Positions 10,360-23,914 of a DNA stretch of 64,000 bases are shown here, in pieces. The stretch lies in contig CM069433.1 of assembly GCA_035610365.1 (NCBI GenBank), positions 130,652,545 to 130,716,544 on the forward strand, read 5' to 3'. This DNA is from Aquatica leii (Eukaryota > Arthropoda > Insecta > Coleoptera > Lampyridae). A program made the position numbers and the translations under genes. The first letter of the stretch is position 1. Each line of letters starts with the position of its first letter. The notes beneath the pieces were generated by a model. The model made no database searches. It was not told the DNA's origin and saw nothing but the letters and a program-made list of their open reading frames with translations.

Positions 10360-12780
10360 AGCCAGTGGCAATAAACGTCTGTTTTTTTTACTAGAAAGTG
10401 GTAACATGTAGAGTCTAGTAAGTCATCTAAATCTGAAATCTAAAGCATAGAGTCTTAACTTAACTTATCTAGGTTCTTATAGTTGGGTCTCATGGCAATA
10501 GAAGTTTTAGCTTACGTAATTTTGTTGAGAAAGTAATACGGCGTAGCACGCAAAATTTTGTTCTTAAACGTTTGCAAAATGTAAATTTTTGAGTCACTAG
10601 CAGCACTTTACAATTTAATTCGGTAAGTCCAGACTGGCTTGAGTATCGTGTACAAGCGATACAACATTGGGTTAATAATGCTGCCCCGAGAAACACCTGA
10701 GTGTATGGTAACATAAGTGTTTTCAGTTGTTTTCACTGCCCTGTCGGTCAGCGTCTACAAAATCATTACTATAAATCTTAGATTGGTACAGTTATAAACA
10801 CTTAACATATTTTTTCTTACAAATATTAAATAAATTATAAACCTAACTATCACGATATGATGTTCACAAGGTGGTAACTATTGTTAAAGACAGTCAGATT
10901 TACACTAATGAACAATGTTTTGCTAACTCAGCGAATATCTATACTTTATCAAAAGCTTAAGATATATTAAGAAAACTTACAGATCAGTATATTTTGGTAT
11001 TTAGATCTTTATTTCTTTGGTTGACTACTCTATATACTTGCTCTAGTGTTCCACGTTTATTGCAGAAGACAAATTGATGGTATGGAATTATTTTTTTTTT
11101 ACTTGTTTCCATGTTCTCTCGTTTTGTTTCGAAGGGATAGCAATGAAGAAAAGCGTTTGAATACATTTTCTAGAAATTTTGAGAAGGTTTTAGCATTTAC
11201 TTTGAAGCTTTTTTGTTAATCGTTTCACCGTTGTTTTTTTTTTGAGGGATGGTCGTTGTCACAGTTAACGCACTTTGTTTTGTCAATGGGATAAGTTTTT
11301 TCTGAATATGTTTTTAGTGGGTGTTTTCTAGTCTGTTGTTCTAATGAAGCAAATTTTTGTTTTCTTGATATTAGGCATCAACCTTGGTTTGAATAAATTT
11401 TCATTTTCTTGTAGATTCCTTGTACGCACATTCTTTAAGAAATTTGCGACGCTTTATCATTAATTTTATATTTCCGAATAATGTTTTACGAAGATGTATT
11501 TGGAAAACTCTCTTTAAGAGCGTATTGTTCAATAATGTGACATTTAATTTAAAAAAAAAACAAATTTCCAAATAAGGCTCTGGTAACTGAACGATTGTTT
11601 TTAAAAAAATTAGATCTAATGATTCTTATTTATGATAACCCATACAAACCTGCAACTTAACTTGAATAAAGAACGAATTTCTCGAAATTAGTACTATTTC
11701 AATACTGCCAATTTTGAAAATAATTAAAAAACACAATTGCAATTAAAGTATCGCATGCTGTTTATCATGAAAAACAGATGCGTAAATTGTTATACTAAAC
11801 TATTTTATACAGTTGGAAATGAAGCTTGTTTAAAGCATGTTCTACTTTATACTTTTTGCCTTCAAGTTTACATCCAAGTTTCTATAAACTTGTCAAAAAA
11901 AAAAGTTTAGTGAAAACAGCAAGAAATAGGTATCATCTGTTTCTTATCCTCATATAATAATATGATATAAACTTAGACTGGTTCTAGTTTTGGAAAAAGT
12001 TTAAACGCGATAAGTTTTCTGTTTCACACTATACTTTTTTCTTTGACAACTTTTAGTTCATAGAAACTTGGACTCAATAAGTATCATGTGAACAGGTTTT
12101 AGAATTTGACGCACCGAAAGATCTGACAGCTCGGACAGAGGGCTATGAACTTAGATAATTGACTTTTGAAATGATTTGATGCTTTTGGGCGTCTTGGTTT
12201 TGGGCACACTTTTATTTCCTCTGAGTATTTGTACACCAACGATAAAGTTGATATCTACACGTTGTGAGTATACAAAATGCTCGCTGCAAGACGATCAAGT
12301 GGTATTGGAAAAAGTAAGCTTCCGAAACAAACACGAGCGCTACACTATTGGTTTTTTTACTGTGATTGGTCTAAATTTTTCTACCATGTTTTTTTCAAGA
12401 TTTTTTTTATTTTTCTATACGTGCAAATAGCCGGAAAAAAAGTTTTGAAAACGTTTAGAAAGGCGATGAGAAAAACATATAGATACTAAAGACCTTAAAA
12501 CGTTGTTATAAAAGAATCTGTACAGGATAACTTACAAATCAAGAAGTTTAAGTAATGATGGACAGTAGAATATGTTTTTGTATATTCTTCTGAGTCCTGA
12601 TATCGAATATGTTGTATCGTGGTATTGAATGCTTAGTAATGCTGCATTTCGTCGTACAGCAATTGACAGTAAATACCGCTTAATGCGTACGTTTTGTCTT
12701 AAACTAGTTTAAGAATAGATCTACAGTATTTTAAGTTCATAACATAAGTTATTAAATTTACTCATTTTTGGAACAACAAA
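10360..12780. other. AT-rich non-coding interval
   Basis: No supported gene. The reading frames of 60-84 codons here (for example 12176-12430) lack recognisable domains and are expected by chance or as unrecognised relics. Confidence 0.5.
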
Positions 12781-12790
12781 ATTTTTTTGC

Positions 12791-14140
12791 CCTAAAGAAG
12801 ACGATAACATTGAGCAACGTTTAAATGCCGACTCCTCCGATCTAGAAATTAATGATTTCTTTTACGATGAGGGTGTTGAGTAAGCAGAAGACGCCTTTGG
12901 GGAATTTTTGGATGAAGATTCCGATGACGAGCCTCTCAGTGTGGTTTGCTAAAGAATACTCGCCGAACGGGTACCTGTTACAGGTCGTTTAAAATGGAAA
13001 ACATCGGAAAACGTTATTTCCCCATACTTTGAATTTCAAGAAGATTTTAACGATATTGAAACACGACGTGAGTGAAAAGTTCAAGACTACTTAAAAATGT
13101 ATTTGGATGATGAAATTTTCCAAAATAAAAGGAAAACCAATGAATTTGACATTACCCGAAATTAAAAAAATTTTTGTCATTTCCTTACTAATGTCGTGCT
13201 TAAAATTCAAGGCAGAATGTGCTGGGCAAAACCAAATAAAGTTCGCTATTACAATGACTAGGAATATCCGAAAGGAATGTTTGATGTTACCGTTGCTATC
13301 GACAAATGATTCCCTTTACCGGCGTTTGCAGATTAAAACAACTTGTGAAAGCTAAGCCAAACCCCGAGGGACTGAAAGATTTTGTCTGTGCTGTTCCTGA
13401 AGGGCTAGTACTCGACTTTGAAATTTACTAAGGAAAAAATACATTTTTAAATGAAAAATCAAGAAACTTAGGGATTGGCTCTTCAGCCGTCATCAAATTA
13501 TCTGAAACCTTAAAAGATGGTACACGTTTTCGTTAACAAATATTTTACTACAATACCCCTTCTAAAGATCACGGTCACTGATACGATAATAAAAACAAGA
13601 CTTCTTTGGAGTGTGCAGTTCACATCTGAAAATACTTGGACAAGGTTCTTGTGAAATGTCAGTTAGAGCAGATGGCAAAATTTTGGTAGTACAGTGGTCT
13701 GATATGAAAAATGTTCTGCTTGCTCCTGCAGTATTACAGGTAGAACCTCAAGACGAGTGTAAGCGCTGGTCTAAAAAATAATCAAAGTACATAGTAATTC
13801 CAAGACTAAATTTTGTGAATACAATTCTTACATGGCATGAATTGATTAAATTGACAGAATGATTAGTTACTATCGCATCACTACAACAAGAACTAAAAAA
13901 TGGACAGTTAAATCTATTATCCTTTTAATTGACTGGGGATTAGCTAACTCGTAGATTTTATACAGAGGTGATCGAAAAAAGTTAGGAAACAAATCTGCAG
14001 ACATATTCAAATTTCTAGAGTTACTACATCTACCAATTGTGGCAACTGATGTGTCAAAAAGCTGTTAGATGTAAAAATCCAGGCAAATTAAAAACAAAAT
14101 TTTATTGCGAAAAATTTAACCTATTTTTTGTCTAACGGGC
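12791..14140 (+). pseudogene. piggyBac-type transposase relic
   Basis: Moving between frames on the plus strand gives the order of piggyBac/PGBD transposases. There is an acidic N-terminus near 12795-12940 (FGEFLDEDSDDEPLS). Around 13340-13500 are [27 protein letters not shown] and SSAVIKLSETLKDGTRF. Around 13640-13790 are SVRADGKILVVQWSD and VEPQDECKRWSKK. Around 13900-13960 is KKWTVKSI-like sequence and DWGLANS. At 14060-14140 is the Cys-containing tail RCKNPGKLKTKFYCEKF. In the family this enzyme inserts at TTAA. Several stops and frameshifts break it, and I could not place terminal repeats or TTAA flanks with confidence. The family assignment is strong because many separate motifs appear in order. 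Confidence 0.78.
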
Positions 14141-17100
14141 AATAATTATTGAGAAGTTTATTACTAGAAATGTAGTCTGAAAAAGGATATAACATAGGTA
14201 GGTGTTTGTTCCTAGAAGAGTATGTGTCCATTTTCTTGTTACATCAGTGTACACTTTCATTTTCTTAGCTATTTTATTTATTATCTTTCTTTATCTTGGT
14301 TTACCAAGGATGGTGTATGTAAAATTGTTTTGCATACTTTTTGTTTTCACAGTTTCACCAATTTTTATAATTATTACCATTTTGATGTATTTTTAACTTT
14401 AGTTTACATTGGATATTTTAAATATTTACGTATTAGTTATAATTTGGACATAATTTTTTTTTCAACTTGTTTTTCATTAATTGTTTTTTATTCATTATGA
14501 ATATTTCTTCGTTTGCTGTATAATTTACGATTTGTTTTAGTCGATTCTCTTGTTGATCAACAATGGCACAATCATTTTTTTTGTTTTGATTTTTTTTGTT
14601 TTTATACGAGTCTTCGAATCACTTCTTTTTCAACAATTTTCCGTTGTTTTATGTATGCATGTAAATTTTGTGTTTTTTAATTTTATTGTATTTTCGCTTT
14701 TGTATTCAATAGCCTGTTTGGTATTTATTATTGTTTCTGCTATGATCAATAGTTTATAAATTCTTAAAAAGCAGCAGCTCACACTTTACATGTTTAGATT
14801 CTTTTTCACAATTGTTCAAACTCTTACTTACTTACTAGTTTACTTTTTTGACATTCTGTTCATAAGAATGTATTTCAAATAAAACTTTAAATTTTACTGA
14901 CAGTTTCTCTACAAATATGTAGTATGACAAGCTTGTATTTTATTCCTACATTTTGCAACAATGGCATTCTCAATAGAACTTTTAACTTGGTCTACAAAAA
15001 ACCCACATGTTACATTCCAAACACGACAAGTGATGGCTTCGATTAACGACGGCGTGGTTTGGTTTGCAATAAACTTGAGAGCATTTGTGTTTTTTTGCTT
15101 AGAAAATCTTTATTTATCTACATTGTAGCGAAATAGTTTTCCGTTTCATAACTCTGAAGTACGTAGGTACTATATATGTAGATTAATTCATTGAACCTCT
15201 TAATAATACAATAATAAAGCACAGAACAAGGTCACTGTTTCCCTTTTTTTAATTTAAAAAGTGCTAAGAATGTAAACAGAACAGATTTGAGAAAATGTTA
15301 AATAAAACATTAATTTAAAACTGCATGAAACTGAACCAATAGTTTAATAGATTTATTAAGCAACATAATGCTTGGAAATTACTTTGTATTTAATCCCTTG
15401 TTTGGACTTGAACAAATTAGTTTGATTATATGGAAGTTTCAAAAATTTACATCTTACGTTCTTTATTATAATGGTATGGTTTTATTAATCATTAATACTT
15501 GGGGCATTTTATGTTATTATATTGAAAACAGTGTAATCATACCTTTAATTATCTTTTATATTTAATAGTACATTCGTTTAGTTATACATACTATTTAATC
15601 TGTTTTTTTATTCTAATAACTTTCTCCTTTTGGAGATCGTATTAATAAAATCTGCTTTTCGGCGACGTTTCGTGACTATTTCTTCAGATTGTTGCTGTTA
15701 TTATACATAAAATAACTTTAAAGCTACTACTGTTTTTTTAAAACTAATTAGCATGTTTTTTAAAAAAATAAAATAAATTAGAAGTTAACGTTCTTTTCAT
15801 TTTTTTTCAATTCAACGCCTACCTAATATTTAAAAATTACTTTTTTTAATTAAGTATTCAAAATTATAGTGAGTGTCTCATTATTGCAAAAGTAATGTAT
15901 CATGTCCGAGGTACTACATTAAAGCGTGCAAGATATATCAACGGCTCAGTTTGTTTCAAGAACGTACCTTGTCTTATTTGACGAGAATTTATTGTAGCAT
16001 TTTACTTAAGAACGTGTAAATCTTAACGATAAATACACCCTATCAACTTTTCAACACATTACGAAGTAATATGTTACAAACAACTGAAATTTATTAAGTC
16101 CTGTGTGAACGTACAACTTTTTTAAATCAAACTATTTTGCAAAATAAATTATAATTTTTTAGAAAATAGTAACTCTTTTTGATGTTTTTTGCTTTGTCCC
16201 AGTTCTTAACCTTTTTGTAATAGAAAAATTAGGTTTATTACTATTACTAATGTTTAATTTTAGTACGCTAAAATATTAGTTTTCCACAGCGATAATTTAA
16301 ATAAGATGTAAAAACAAAATGTACTAATGTTTTATTATTTCTAGAAAACATAAATACTATCAAGAATTTTAAATTAAAACCACCTGTTCTATTCAGTTGT
16401 GTTCAGTATGAATTGGCAAGCAATTCTATAACTTTAATTTATTTATATAAGACCTAGAAGTTGAATAAAATAGTTTGCATACGATTCTATTAGAAATAAA
16501 ATTAGAATCTATTGCTTCTATTATTTAAAAATGTCAGTGTATCGTATTTTTATTTTAATTTTTTAATAACTTTAATAGTAATTTACGTAACAAGGGTCGT
16601 TAATGTGATGCGAGGCCGCACGGCCAAACGTTGCATGTGATTGAGTTATGCTATGATACTTTCGACGAGAGTAACGTACATTATTTTTTGTAAAATTAGA
16701 TTCTTTTTTGAAGAAATTCACCAGAAGTATAATGTTGGTACTACATTTATTACTATATCTGTCAAATTTTGCATTAACTTTAACATCATTTTTTTTAAAT
16801 TTTTAATTAAATTTCAACATTTTTTAAATGACTTTTCCACTTGTCGCATACTCGTTCTAATATAATAATTTACTTTGAACACTTAGTTTTATGTGGATTT
16901 CTAGTTTTCATTTTGCCGCCCCAGAGCTTTTTTCGCCCATTACATAACTACACTAATGAACGAATATTGACGTTTATGATGTTGACAGCACAAAAATAGA
17001 TTTTTTTGTGGATCTGTGATCAGGGAAATCATAACATAACATCAAAGATCTAAATAGTTGAGAGTAAAGTATTCGCATAAAGCGTTTGGTAATATTTGTT

Positions 17101-17640
17101 TTAATTGTACAAAATTGTCAATAGCGGACCAATATAACTTGAAAGTTTTTGTTGTACCATTAAGACCAATTTCTAAAATAACAGAAATTATTATTAAAAT
17201 TAGGGATATGGTTTAATATTTGTAAATAATTTGATAACTATCTAGCATGGAAACATACAAAATGCTAAGAACGGGAATGGACTGATTTTCCTATACCCCC
17301 CGTTACACGCGCCGCTAGGAGCTACACGCGCTGTATTAGGACAACAATTAATACTAATGCTTTATTTTTTATTTTCCTATAAGGAAAGTACAGCGATCGC
17401 AATTTTTTTTTTAAATTTTTATTGCATAATTTTACGTTTTGAGGTGTCGGTGTGTGTGTCTCTAACCAAAAGTCCTAGTAACTTGAAATTTGGTATGGAG
17501 CTGGTTTTTCATATTCTCTCGGTTCTATCAAAAGTTGGGCCTGATAAAGAAACCGGAAGTGAGTGTATCAAAAAAAAAACAGTTTTTCTTATATAATTTT
17601 GTACGTATGTAAATTATTTGAATTATTTTTAGAGTTTCTT
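14141..17640. other. AT-rich non-coding interval
   Basis: No supported gene. Phe/Tyr/Ile-rich reading frames at 14202-14759 reflect the T-rich composition. On the minus strand at 15687-15661 is CTGAAGA, then CGAAACGTCG, a short signature resembling ends of some retroelements (see findings). At about 17270-17600 is a GC-richer stretch that reads like an interspersed repeat, with no identifiable coding. Confidence 0.45.
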
Positions 17641-17649
17641 ATAGAGATA

Positions 17650-19510
17650 CAGTAGGGCCTCGTTAATCCGGAGAGGCAAAAACAAGACCCTTTCCGGATT
17701 ATCGAGGGGTCCGGATTATAGTATGCCATATTTAATGGTAATAAAACACATGTTTAACCTCAGTTTCTTTAATCAATTTTTAAATTAAAGTATAAAAACA
17801 AAAATATACATGTTCAAAATTACAACCATGTAAGAAAAACAGTAAGTTAAAATAAAACATTAGTTATTTTTTCTTGAAAAAATCTCTAATACTCTTCTGT
17901 TTATAATTTTCGCACTTTATTTCAAAAGCCCGGTCTCTAAGTCGACGGAGAAACATAACTTCGTGGCTATCAAATTCGTTATCTTCAGCCCATTTTAAAG
18001 CAGTGTTAAAGTTCTTACTGCCTCTGAATTACCAACTTTTTTGGAGGCGAGAACTTCAACACTATTGTCCTCATCTTGCTCATCGTCTTCACACATTGCC
18101 GCTCGCACAATCTCCTCATCAGTTAACACTTCATATCTTTGTAACTCGCTTTCGGCACCACCAGCAGCCCATTCTTAAGCTTCTGCCTCACTTATTTGAG
18201 GATCATTGGGTCCCCTCAACCTATTAAAAAACTAAAGGAACATCATTTTCTGGTTCGTCATTATCAGTGCGAAATCCAGGTTGCAAATTCAATTAGCCAA
18301 AAGAAAAACCGTGTCCTTTAAAGTTATCGATTTTAATGAGTCAATGAGGTTATCAGAACATAATGCAAAACAGTTAACCAAAAGTGATTTGCGGTAATTT
18401 AACTTCACATTTTGTATAACGTTCTGATCCATTGGTTGTATACACGCTGTGGTGTTAGGTGGCAGGAACATTGCAAAAATGTTGCAGTCTTCAGAGACAA
18501 GTTCATCTGCTGATGGATGCCCAGGAAAATTATCCAACAATCACAGTGTCTGAGGAGGCAAATTAACAAACGAAAGATAGCGACGGACCGCGGGAACGAA
18601 TTCGGTTTTAAACCACTCGAGAAACAAGTTTTTCGTAACCCAAGCATTTTTTGTGCACGATAACAAACAGGAAGACGTATTGATTTAAATGCCCGCGGGT
18701 TTTTTGATTTTCCGACAACAAGCAATTAAAGTTTATGGGTTCCAGTCGCATTTGCACAAGGCATGAATGTTACTCTCATCTTCATCATTTTCCTTCCGGA
18801 AACCGACTGCTCATTGCCAGAGGCTAAAGTATGATCTGGCAATAATCGCCAGTATAAACCAGATTCGTCAGCATTGTAAACCTATTCCGCTGTTAATTTT
18901 TTTTCTTTAATAACTTTCTGTAACTCTAGTTGGAATGGTCCGATCGCGGCTTCATCATTTGATAGTTTTTCCCTGGCCATTTTTAAACGTTTTATACCGT
19001 GGCGTTTTTTAAATTTGTCTAGCCATCCCCCGGCTTGCATGAAACCCGATATTGGAGTTTGTAATTTGGCCATGAAAAATACGAGTTTTCTCACAAATCA
19101 TATCACCACTTACAGGAACATGCAATCGCCTTTGTTGCAAAAACCATGTAAATAAAGCATCTTCTAAAACAGGATTTTCCGATTTCTTCAGAGTTTTTCG
19201 TACACCGGGACCACGTTCTGTTAGGCTAACAAACTTCACAATTTTGTCTTTGTTTTTCTTTATGTCGCCTACAGTTGATCTGCCTATACCAAACTTCCGA
19301 GCAATGATAGGGTAGCTGCCACCTTTATCTAACATTTCTATAATGCGCAATTTGTCTTTTAATGTTAATGTTGAATGTTTACGTGGCGGCGCCATGATGT
19401 TAGCGAGCGAGCTAAATTGACACTGTACGTAAATTATGTTGAGCCCATTGCCCGGTCGGATTACAGCGATCACCGAACAAGCGGGAGTCCGGATTACCGA
19501 GGCCCTACTG
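17650..19510 (-). mobile_element. pogo/Tigger-type DNA transposon, full length, inactivated
   Basis: The ends are inverted repeats: CAGTAGGGCCTCGTTAATCC at 17650 and, read inward from 19510, CAGTAGGGCCTCGGTAATCC (one difference in the first 20). TA dinucleotides flank both sides (17648-17649 and 19511-19512), the target duplication of Tc1/mariner/pogo elements. TCCGGATTA motifs recur just inside the ends (17664-17672 inverted, 17693-17701, 17710-17718, 19488-19496) and may be transposase binding sites (inference). The 1861-bp length and a single minus-strand transposase gene fit a complete Tigger-like element. Confidence 0.93.
17864..19395 (-). pseudogene. Tigger/CENP-B-like transposase, frameshifted
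   Basis: The start ATG is at 19395 (MAPPRKHSTLTLKDKLRII), opening an N-terminal psq-type helix-turn-helix (YPIIARKFGIGRSTVGDIKK). The CENP-B second helix region follows (GGWLDKFKKRHGIKR). The DDE domain follows: YNADESGLYW (first D), LLDNFPGHPSADEL (second D) and LPPNTTACIQPMDQNVIQNV (third D). Near 18240-18000 comes an acidic linker (ESELQRYEVLTDEEIVRAA), then the typical end MFLRRLRDRAFEIK and KQKSIRDFF, with a stop at 17866-17864. The full length, about 510 residues, is normal. Visible lesions are a frameshift near 19030, TAG after KLTAE (about 18882), TAA after THKL (about 18726), a frameshift near 18640, and TGA before LLDNFP (about 18541). All three catalytic Asp positions survive. Confidence 0.9.
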
Positions 19511-19512
19511 TA

Positions 19513-20034
19513 ATTCTTTCTAATCATTTATTCAAATTAAAAAAAATTGTAACATTAACAGTTTATTAGATATTTTATTTATAATTTAAAATGAATTCAC
19601 AAATATAATATATGTACGTTTGAATCTTGCCTGCGAGGATTTTGTTTAGAAAAAAATTCCATATCTTGAAGGAAAAGCAAGATACGTTAAAAATCCTAAT
19701 TTTTACTGATTTACTAAAGGGGTAAGTCGATATGACAACATAACCTCAATTTGCCATATTCTGCATCACCTGATATATTTGCAAAAACCACAACTACATA
19801 TTTAAGGATTATTTATAGATAACACATATACTTATCTATTTAATGGTTTGGTTTTAGTTTGACTTGCATCTTTAAATCGTCAATAAAGAGTTGTTGGAGT
19901 AAGGAACACTATTATCTTGATGTTTATTTTGCTTTTTGATTTGATCCTAACTAGCTTGTCCTAATTTGGCCGAACATTATCTCCATGACTATGGTTTTAG
20001 AAGAGTTTACTGGCGCCATGGTTGAGCAGGATTG
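19513..20034. other. AT-rich non-coding stretch
   Basis: Nothing recognisable between the Tigger element and the tandem array. Confidence 0.5.
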
Positions 20035-20130
20035 CGGTCACGGTTAGGTTGCTGTCGCGGTCACGGTTAAGTTGCTGTCACGGTTAGGTTGCTGTCACGG
20101 TTAGGTTGCTGTCGCGGTCACGGTTATGTC
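20035..20130 (+). repeat. Short tandem array, 17- and 23-bp units
   Basis: About five units of TCACGGTTAGGTTGCTG are seen, some extended by TCGCGG to 23 bp, so that two unit lengths alternate. Units differ by single bases (GGTTAGG, GGTTAAG, GGTTATG). The local GC content is well above the surroundings. The TTAGG inside each unit equals the insect telomere pentamer, but the period is wrong for a telomeric tract. Confidence 0.9.
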
Positions 20131-23100
20131 GCGATTTATATCGATGTATATGGGGATATGGTTTAGCTTCAAAAATTAGAGTTATATTGTAAGGTTGAAC
20201 ATTTTAATTTTGCAGTAGTTTTTTACTTAGTTATGTATTCAAATTAACATTAATAAATTCTAGGTTGTGTCGCGCAGACGAAAAATTTCCAGAATAATAA
20301 TTTTTAGCAATAAATTTACAAGATTAAACTTAATTTTAAATCAATATAATAATTTTTCTTTTTCTTAAACAATCTTACTTTTACGCAATAAACTAAATAC
20401 TAATTATTTAAAGCATCTGTCTTAATCAATTACTAACCAAAATACTAAGTTTACTAAAAGTTAAACTATTGCGATGCGTAACCACTAACATTAATTGTTA
20501 TCTGTGAAATTTGTCTTTCTATTACGCTAAATAAGGAACAATAAGATCGTTTTTATCAAATTTTTATGATTATATTTATTAGAAAAAATTCTAACAACCT
20601 TCGCAGGTTGTTTTGTTTCAATTTTTTTTCTTTAATTATTAAGTAAACGCCACGTGGTCTGAAGTGCACCAATATGCTACACGTTACTTCCATGCCAACA
20701 GTTCTAATGCGCTGAAAAACCAACTAGTTTGTTTTGGCATCGAAATCGCTTTAGAACGCAAGGTAAACGACTGGGAAAGGATCTTTGGTATGCGCGGTCT
20801 CATAAGAAAGTAAAAGTTTGTTTTACATAGATGTGATATCGTGACTGCGACCTAAACAGCACTTTGTACACTGTGGTGTACACTGTAAACCGCGTAGGTT
20901 TATTTCACACAGATGTGACATCCATGTAGGGACCGTGACCTAGCTCTCATCGATACATCTCCGGTATGTTCGGACCTAACTTTGTTTTGTTATATGGTTA
21001 CTTTTAAAATGCACAGACATAATATATGTTTTACCTACGTCAACATTGTCTTGTCGTCGCTGCGATTGATCTACTGTGTATATATACTAAACTAAATTAT
21101 AATAAATATTCCTGATAACTGTCATTTTTTTCTAATACGAAGTTGTTCCAATTCTGTTGTCCAGTGCTGTTAGAGATGTGATCAACTTTGAGTTATCATT
21201 ACCCGGTCATAAATCTGTTTCTTGATAAAACAAAATTGACATATGCTGGTTTACATCCGAAGGTAACTAGAAATTCCATATTTCCTCATTATTTTCATAC
21301 ATTCGCTGTTTAAATGTAATTAACAATTTTTTAAATGTATAAATTAATTTTAATTGTTCATTTAAAAAAAAATACGAAAAAAGTTTAATTATTTCATATC
21401 TGTTAAAAGAGATTAAGTTACAAACCACAATTTATATATACATTTTTTTAAAAACACTAATAGTGAAATTGTGCGAATAGTTGTTACGTTGAAATCGATG
21501 ACGTTTTTATAATAGTATGCTGTTTTTACTGTACGTATGAGATGATTTACGTAATTGGTTACCACGCTATTGGCAAAATGACAACATATTTTTTATGTTA
21601 TAACAAATTTGTTAAATATTTTGTGCGGTGTTAACCTTTTTTTATAATGTAACGTTAACTTATCGAACCCGGAATTTTTTATTGTTGTAAATCTTCAACT
21701 TAGATTTATTTTGGCAAAAATAAAATATTTGATTACTGTAATAAATTATTATCATCGTATGTTTTTTTCAATAACTATTATTAGTAAATGTTTGTTATTA
21801 AAAAATATAACAATCATATTAACGTAACCCACTCTACAGCGGTGTTACATCACCTAATCTGAATCAAAAGGTCGAATTGATTATAATTAATATTGAACTC
21901 GAACTGTCTTTACTATGGATATGTAAATAAACTATTTTTTAACAGTTAATTTCAGTCAGATTGCTTTTTCTTTTTCACTTATTCATGCCTATAATAAACG
22001 TCAAGATTAAAAAATATTGATAATTTTTTTATAAACTCGTCTATTTTTATTGTTAGATAGTTTTTTTTTACTTTTAGCATAACTATAGAACATAACCAAT
22101 ATGTTGTTTGTATAAACCGTACGTTTTTTTTAAATATAATATCACAAAAAATGCTTTTATAGAATTTATTCTGATAGAGCTTTTGTTTAATGTTACGTTC
22201 AAACATAATTTTTTTTTACAAATCGTGATTAGTGAGAGGTACTTTGTTCATATCATGTAATATTTTTTTTAGTTTTTGACGTTTAGTACTCAGTTTTATT
22301 ACAGTACTAATAAAAAGTATTTAATTTGTGGTCAACAACAAGGTGTCTTGAATTAAACTGTTTTGCGATGCTGGTGTTTCATAATGAAATTAAAAAAAAT
22401 ATTACATATAGTAAAAAGCTATATCTTACAGATGCTTCAGTAGAGGAGCAGAATTCAACATTGTTTTTTGACTGATTCATGATCGTTATTCTTACATCTA
22501 AATAAATTTGGTAGCGTTTTATGGACTTCCAATTTATCGCCATTTTCTAGCGCGAAATCTGTACAGTGCATTACTGTTAGCCAAGGTTTTTCACTTTATA
22601 TCATAACATTTACTACCCAATAAATTATGTGGTTAGAAATATATTCAAACGTTTATATTCGATAATACGCAGCAATATGAAACTAAATTTGTTTTTCGCG
22701 AGTTTTTTCTCATTTTATCCGTTTGTTCGTTTAATGGTGCAAAAATTAAAAAGTGTATGTTACATTAACTATGTTACATTTCTTAAACATAACATTGATG
22801 TTTTTTTCATTAGTTCATTGTTTACTTGCGTGGGATGGTGCATCACAGCTTCTCTAGCAATGGAATCTGTTGATAACAGTGAGTTTATTTTAGAAATGTA
22901 TTAATTGTTCTTACAAACTGGTAAAATATTAGGCAGCTTATGTTTAAAACATTTTGGCTTTGCAGATTTGCCGATGCATATTAAACGCAGTCACTGTCAC
23001 TTTCTGTAAATGTATCCGAAACTATTGTTACCAGAAAGTTTCACAGCAATAAATTTCTTTTGAACACAAAATTACAATTTTTTTGGCTCACGCTGATTCC

Positions 23101-23900
23101 AGTTATAAGTTGAATACATGAACTATTTATTTTACTATTATTAAGAGATATATTCAGAAAATAATTTTTATAAACACAAACTTTTAATTGATTTTAGGAC
23201 GACAAAAAGAATTGTACATTTCTCACTACTATAGCGATTCGTCTTTACTTGTTTTGTTAAAGTATTGAATCGAAAAATTCCATTTGTTTTGGATAACTTG
23301 GCGTTACAGTAAATTGGAATCTAGATAATTGTACTGCAAACACCAATTTGGTTTTGTAGTCTTGCGTCAGCTTTGATCTAGGTTTAGAGTGATTTAAACA
23401 TATCACACTTAAACGTAAGCTTAGAAACTGTCATGTCACTTTGTGCACACACATAGACAGTCTATACATAGGGTGTATCTGATTAACGGGTTGTTATTTT
23501 AGCAAATGAAATGAGAGCTTAAATACAAGCAAAAAGTGTCAAAATAAAAGTTCCGTTAAAACATTTAAAAAAATCAAATTTTTTAGCAAGATAAATCGTA
23601 AATTACGGACCTGTTGCATTAATTAAATCTCCAAAGATTGTTGACACCACGAATAAAAATAAACTATTCTAAGAAGCAATTTGCTGACAAAAATAAAAGT
23701 AAATACAAAATAATAGTTATCGGATAAGGCGTAGTTAAATTACTGTTGCTATTTTGCACATTATTTTCAAGTACAATAGATAATACCTAAAAGATAACGT
23801 ATTTACAGATGTTTAAAATGTAGGTAATGTTGCATAATTCAGTCATACTTCAATTAATGCATGCATGCATACTATTTTTATAATTATTTACTACCAAACC
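20131..23900. other. AT-rich non-coding interval
   Basis: No supported gene apart from a low-confidence exon candidate at 22814. A small perfect hairpin (AACAACCT, TCGC loop, AGGTTGTT) lies at 20593-20612, with no evident context. Confidence 0.5.
22814..22878 (+). other. Candidate exon with start codon (host gene, speculative)
   Basis: A 65-base stretch of mixed composition sits between a pyrimidine-rich acceptor (TTTTTTTCATTAG, ending 22813) and a strong donor (GTGAGT from 22879). It contains an ATG in a fair context (GCAATGG), giving MESVDN followed by a phase-1 junction. If the promoter candidate near 8301 is real, this could be the first coding exon of the same gene. A phase-compatible acceptor at 59236 would continue with SYALELRCSAYYQSNEEF. 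None of this is backed by protein similarity. Confidence 0.2.
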
Positions 23901-23914
23901 GTCAAATTAAACTA

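Noticed and set aside
14202..14759. Consecutive Phe/Ile/Tyr-rich plus-strand frames that look like membrane segments
   Set aside because: The region is simply T-rich; no start context, no family resemblance, no splice signals.
23855..23870. ATGCATGCATGCAT run
   Set aside because: Very short simple repeat; not a CRISPR or regulatory array.
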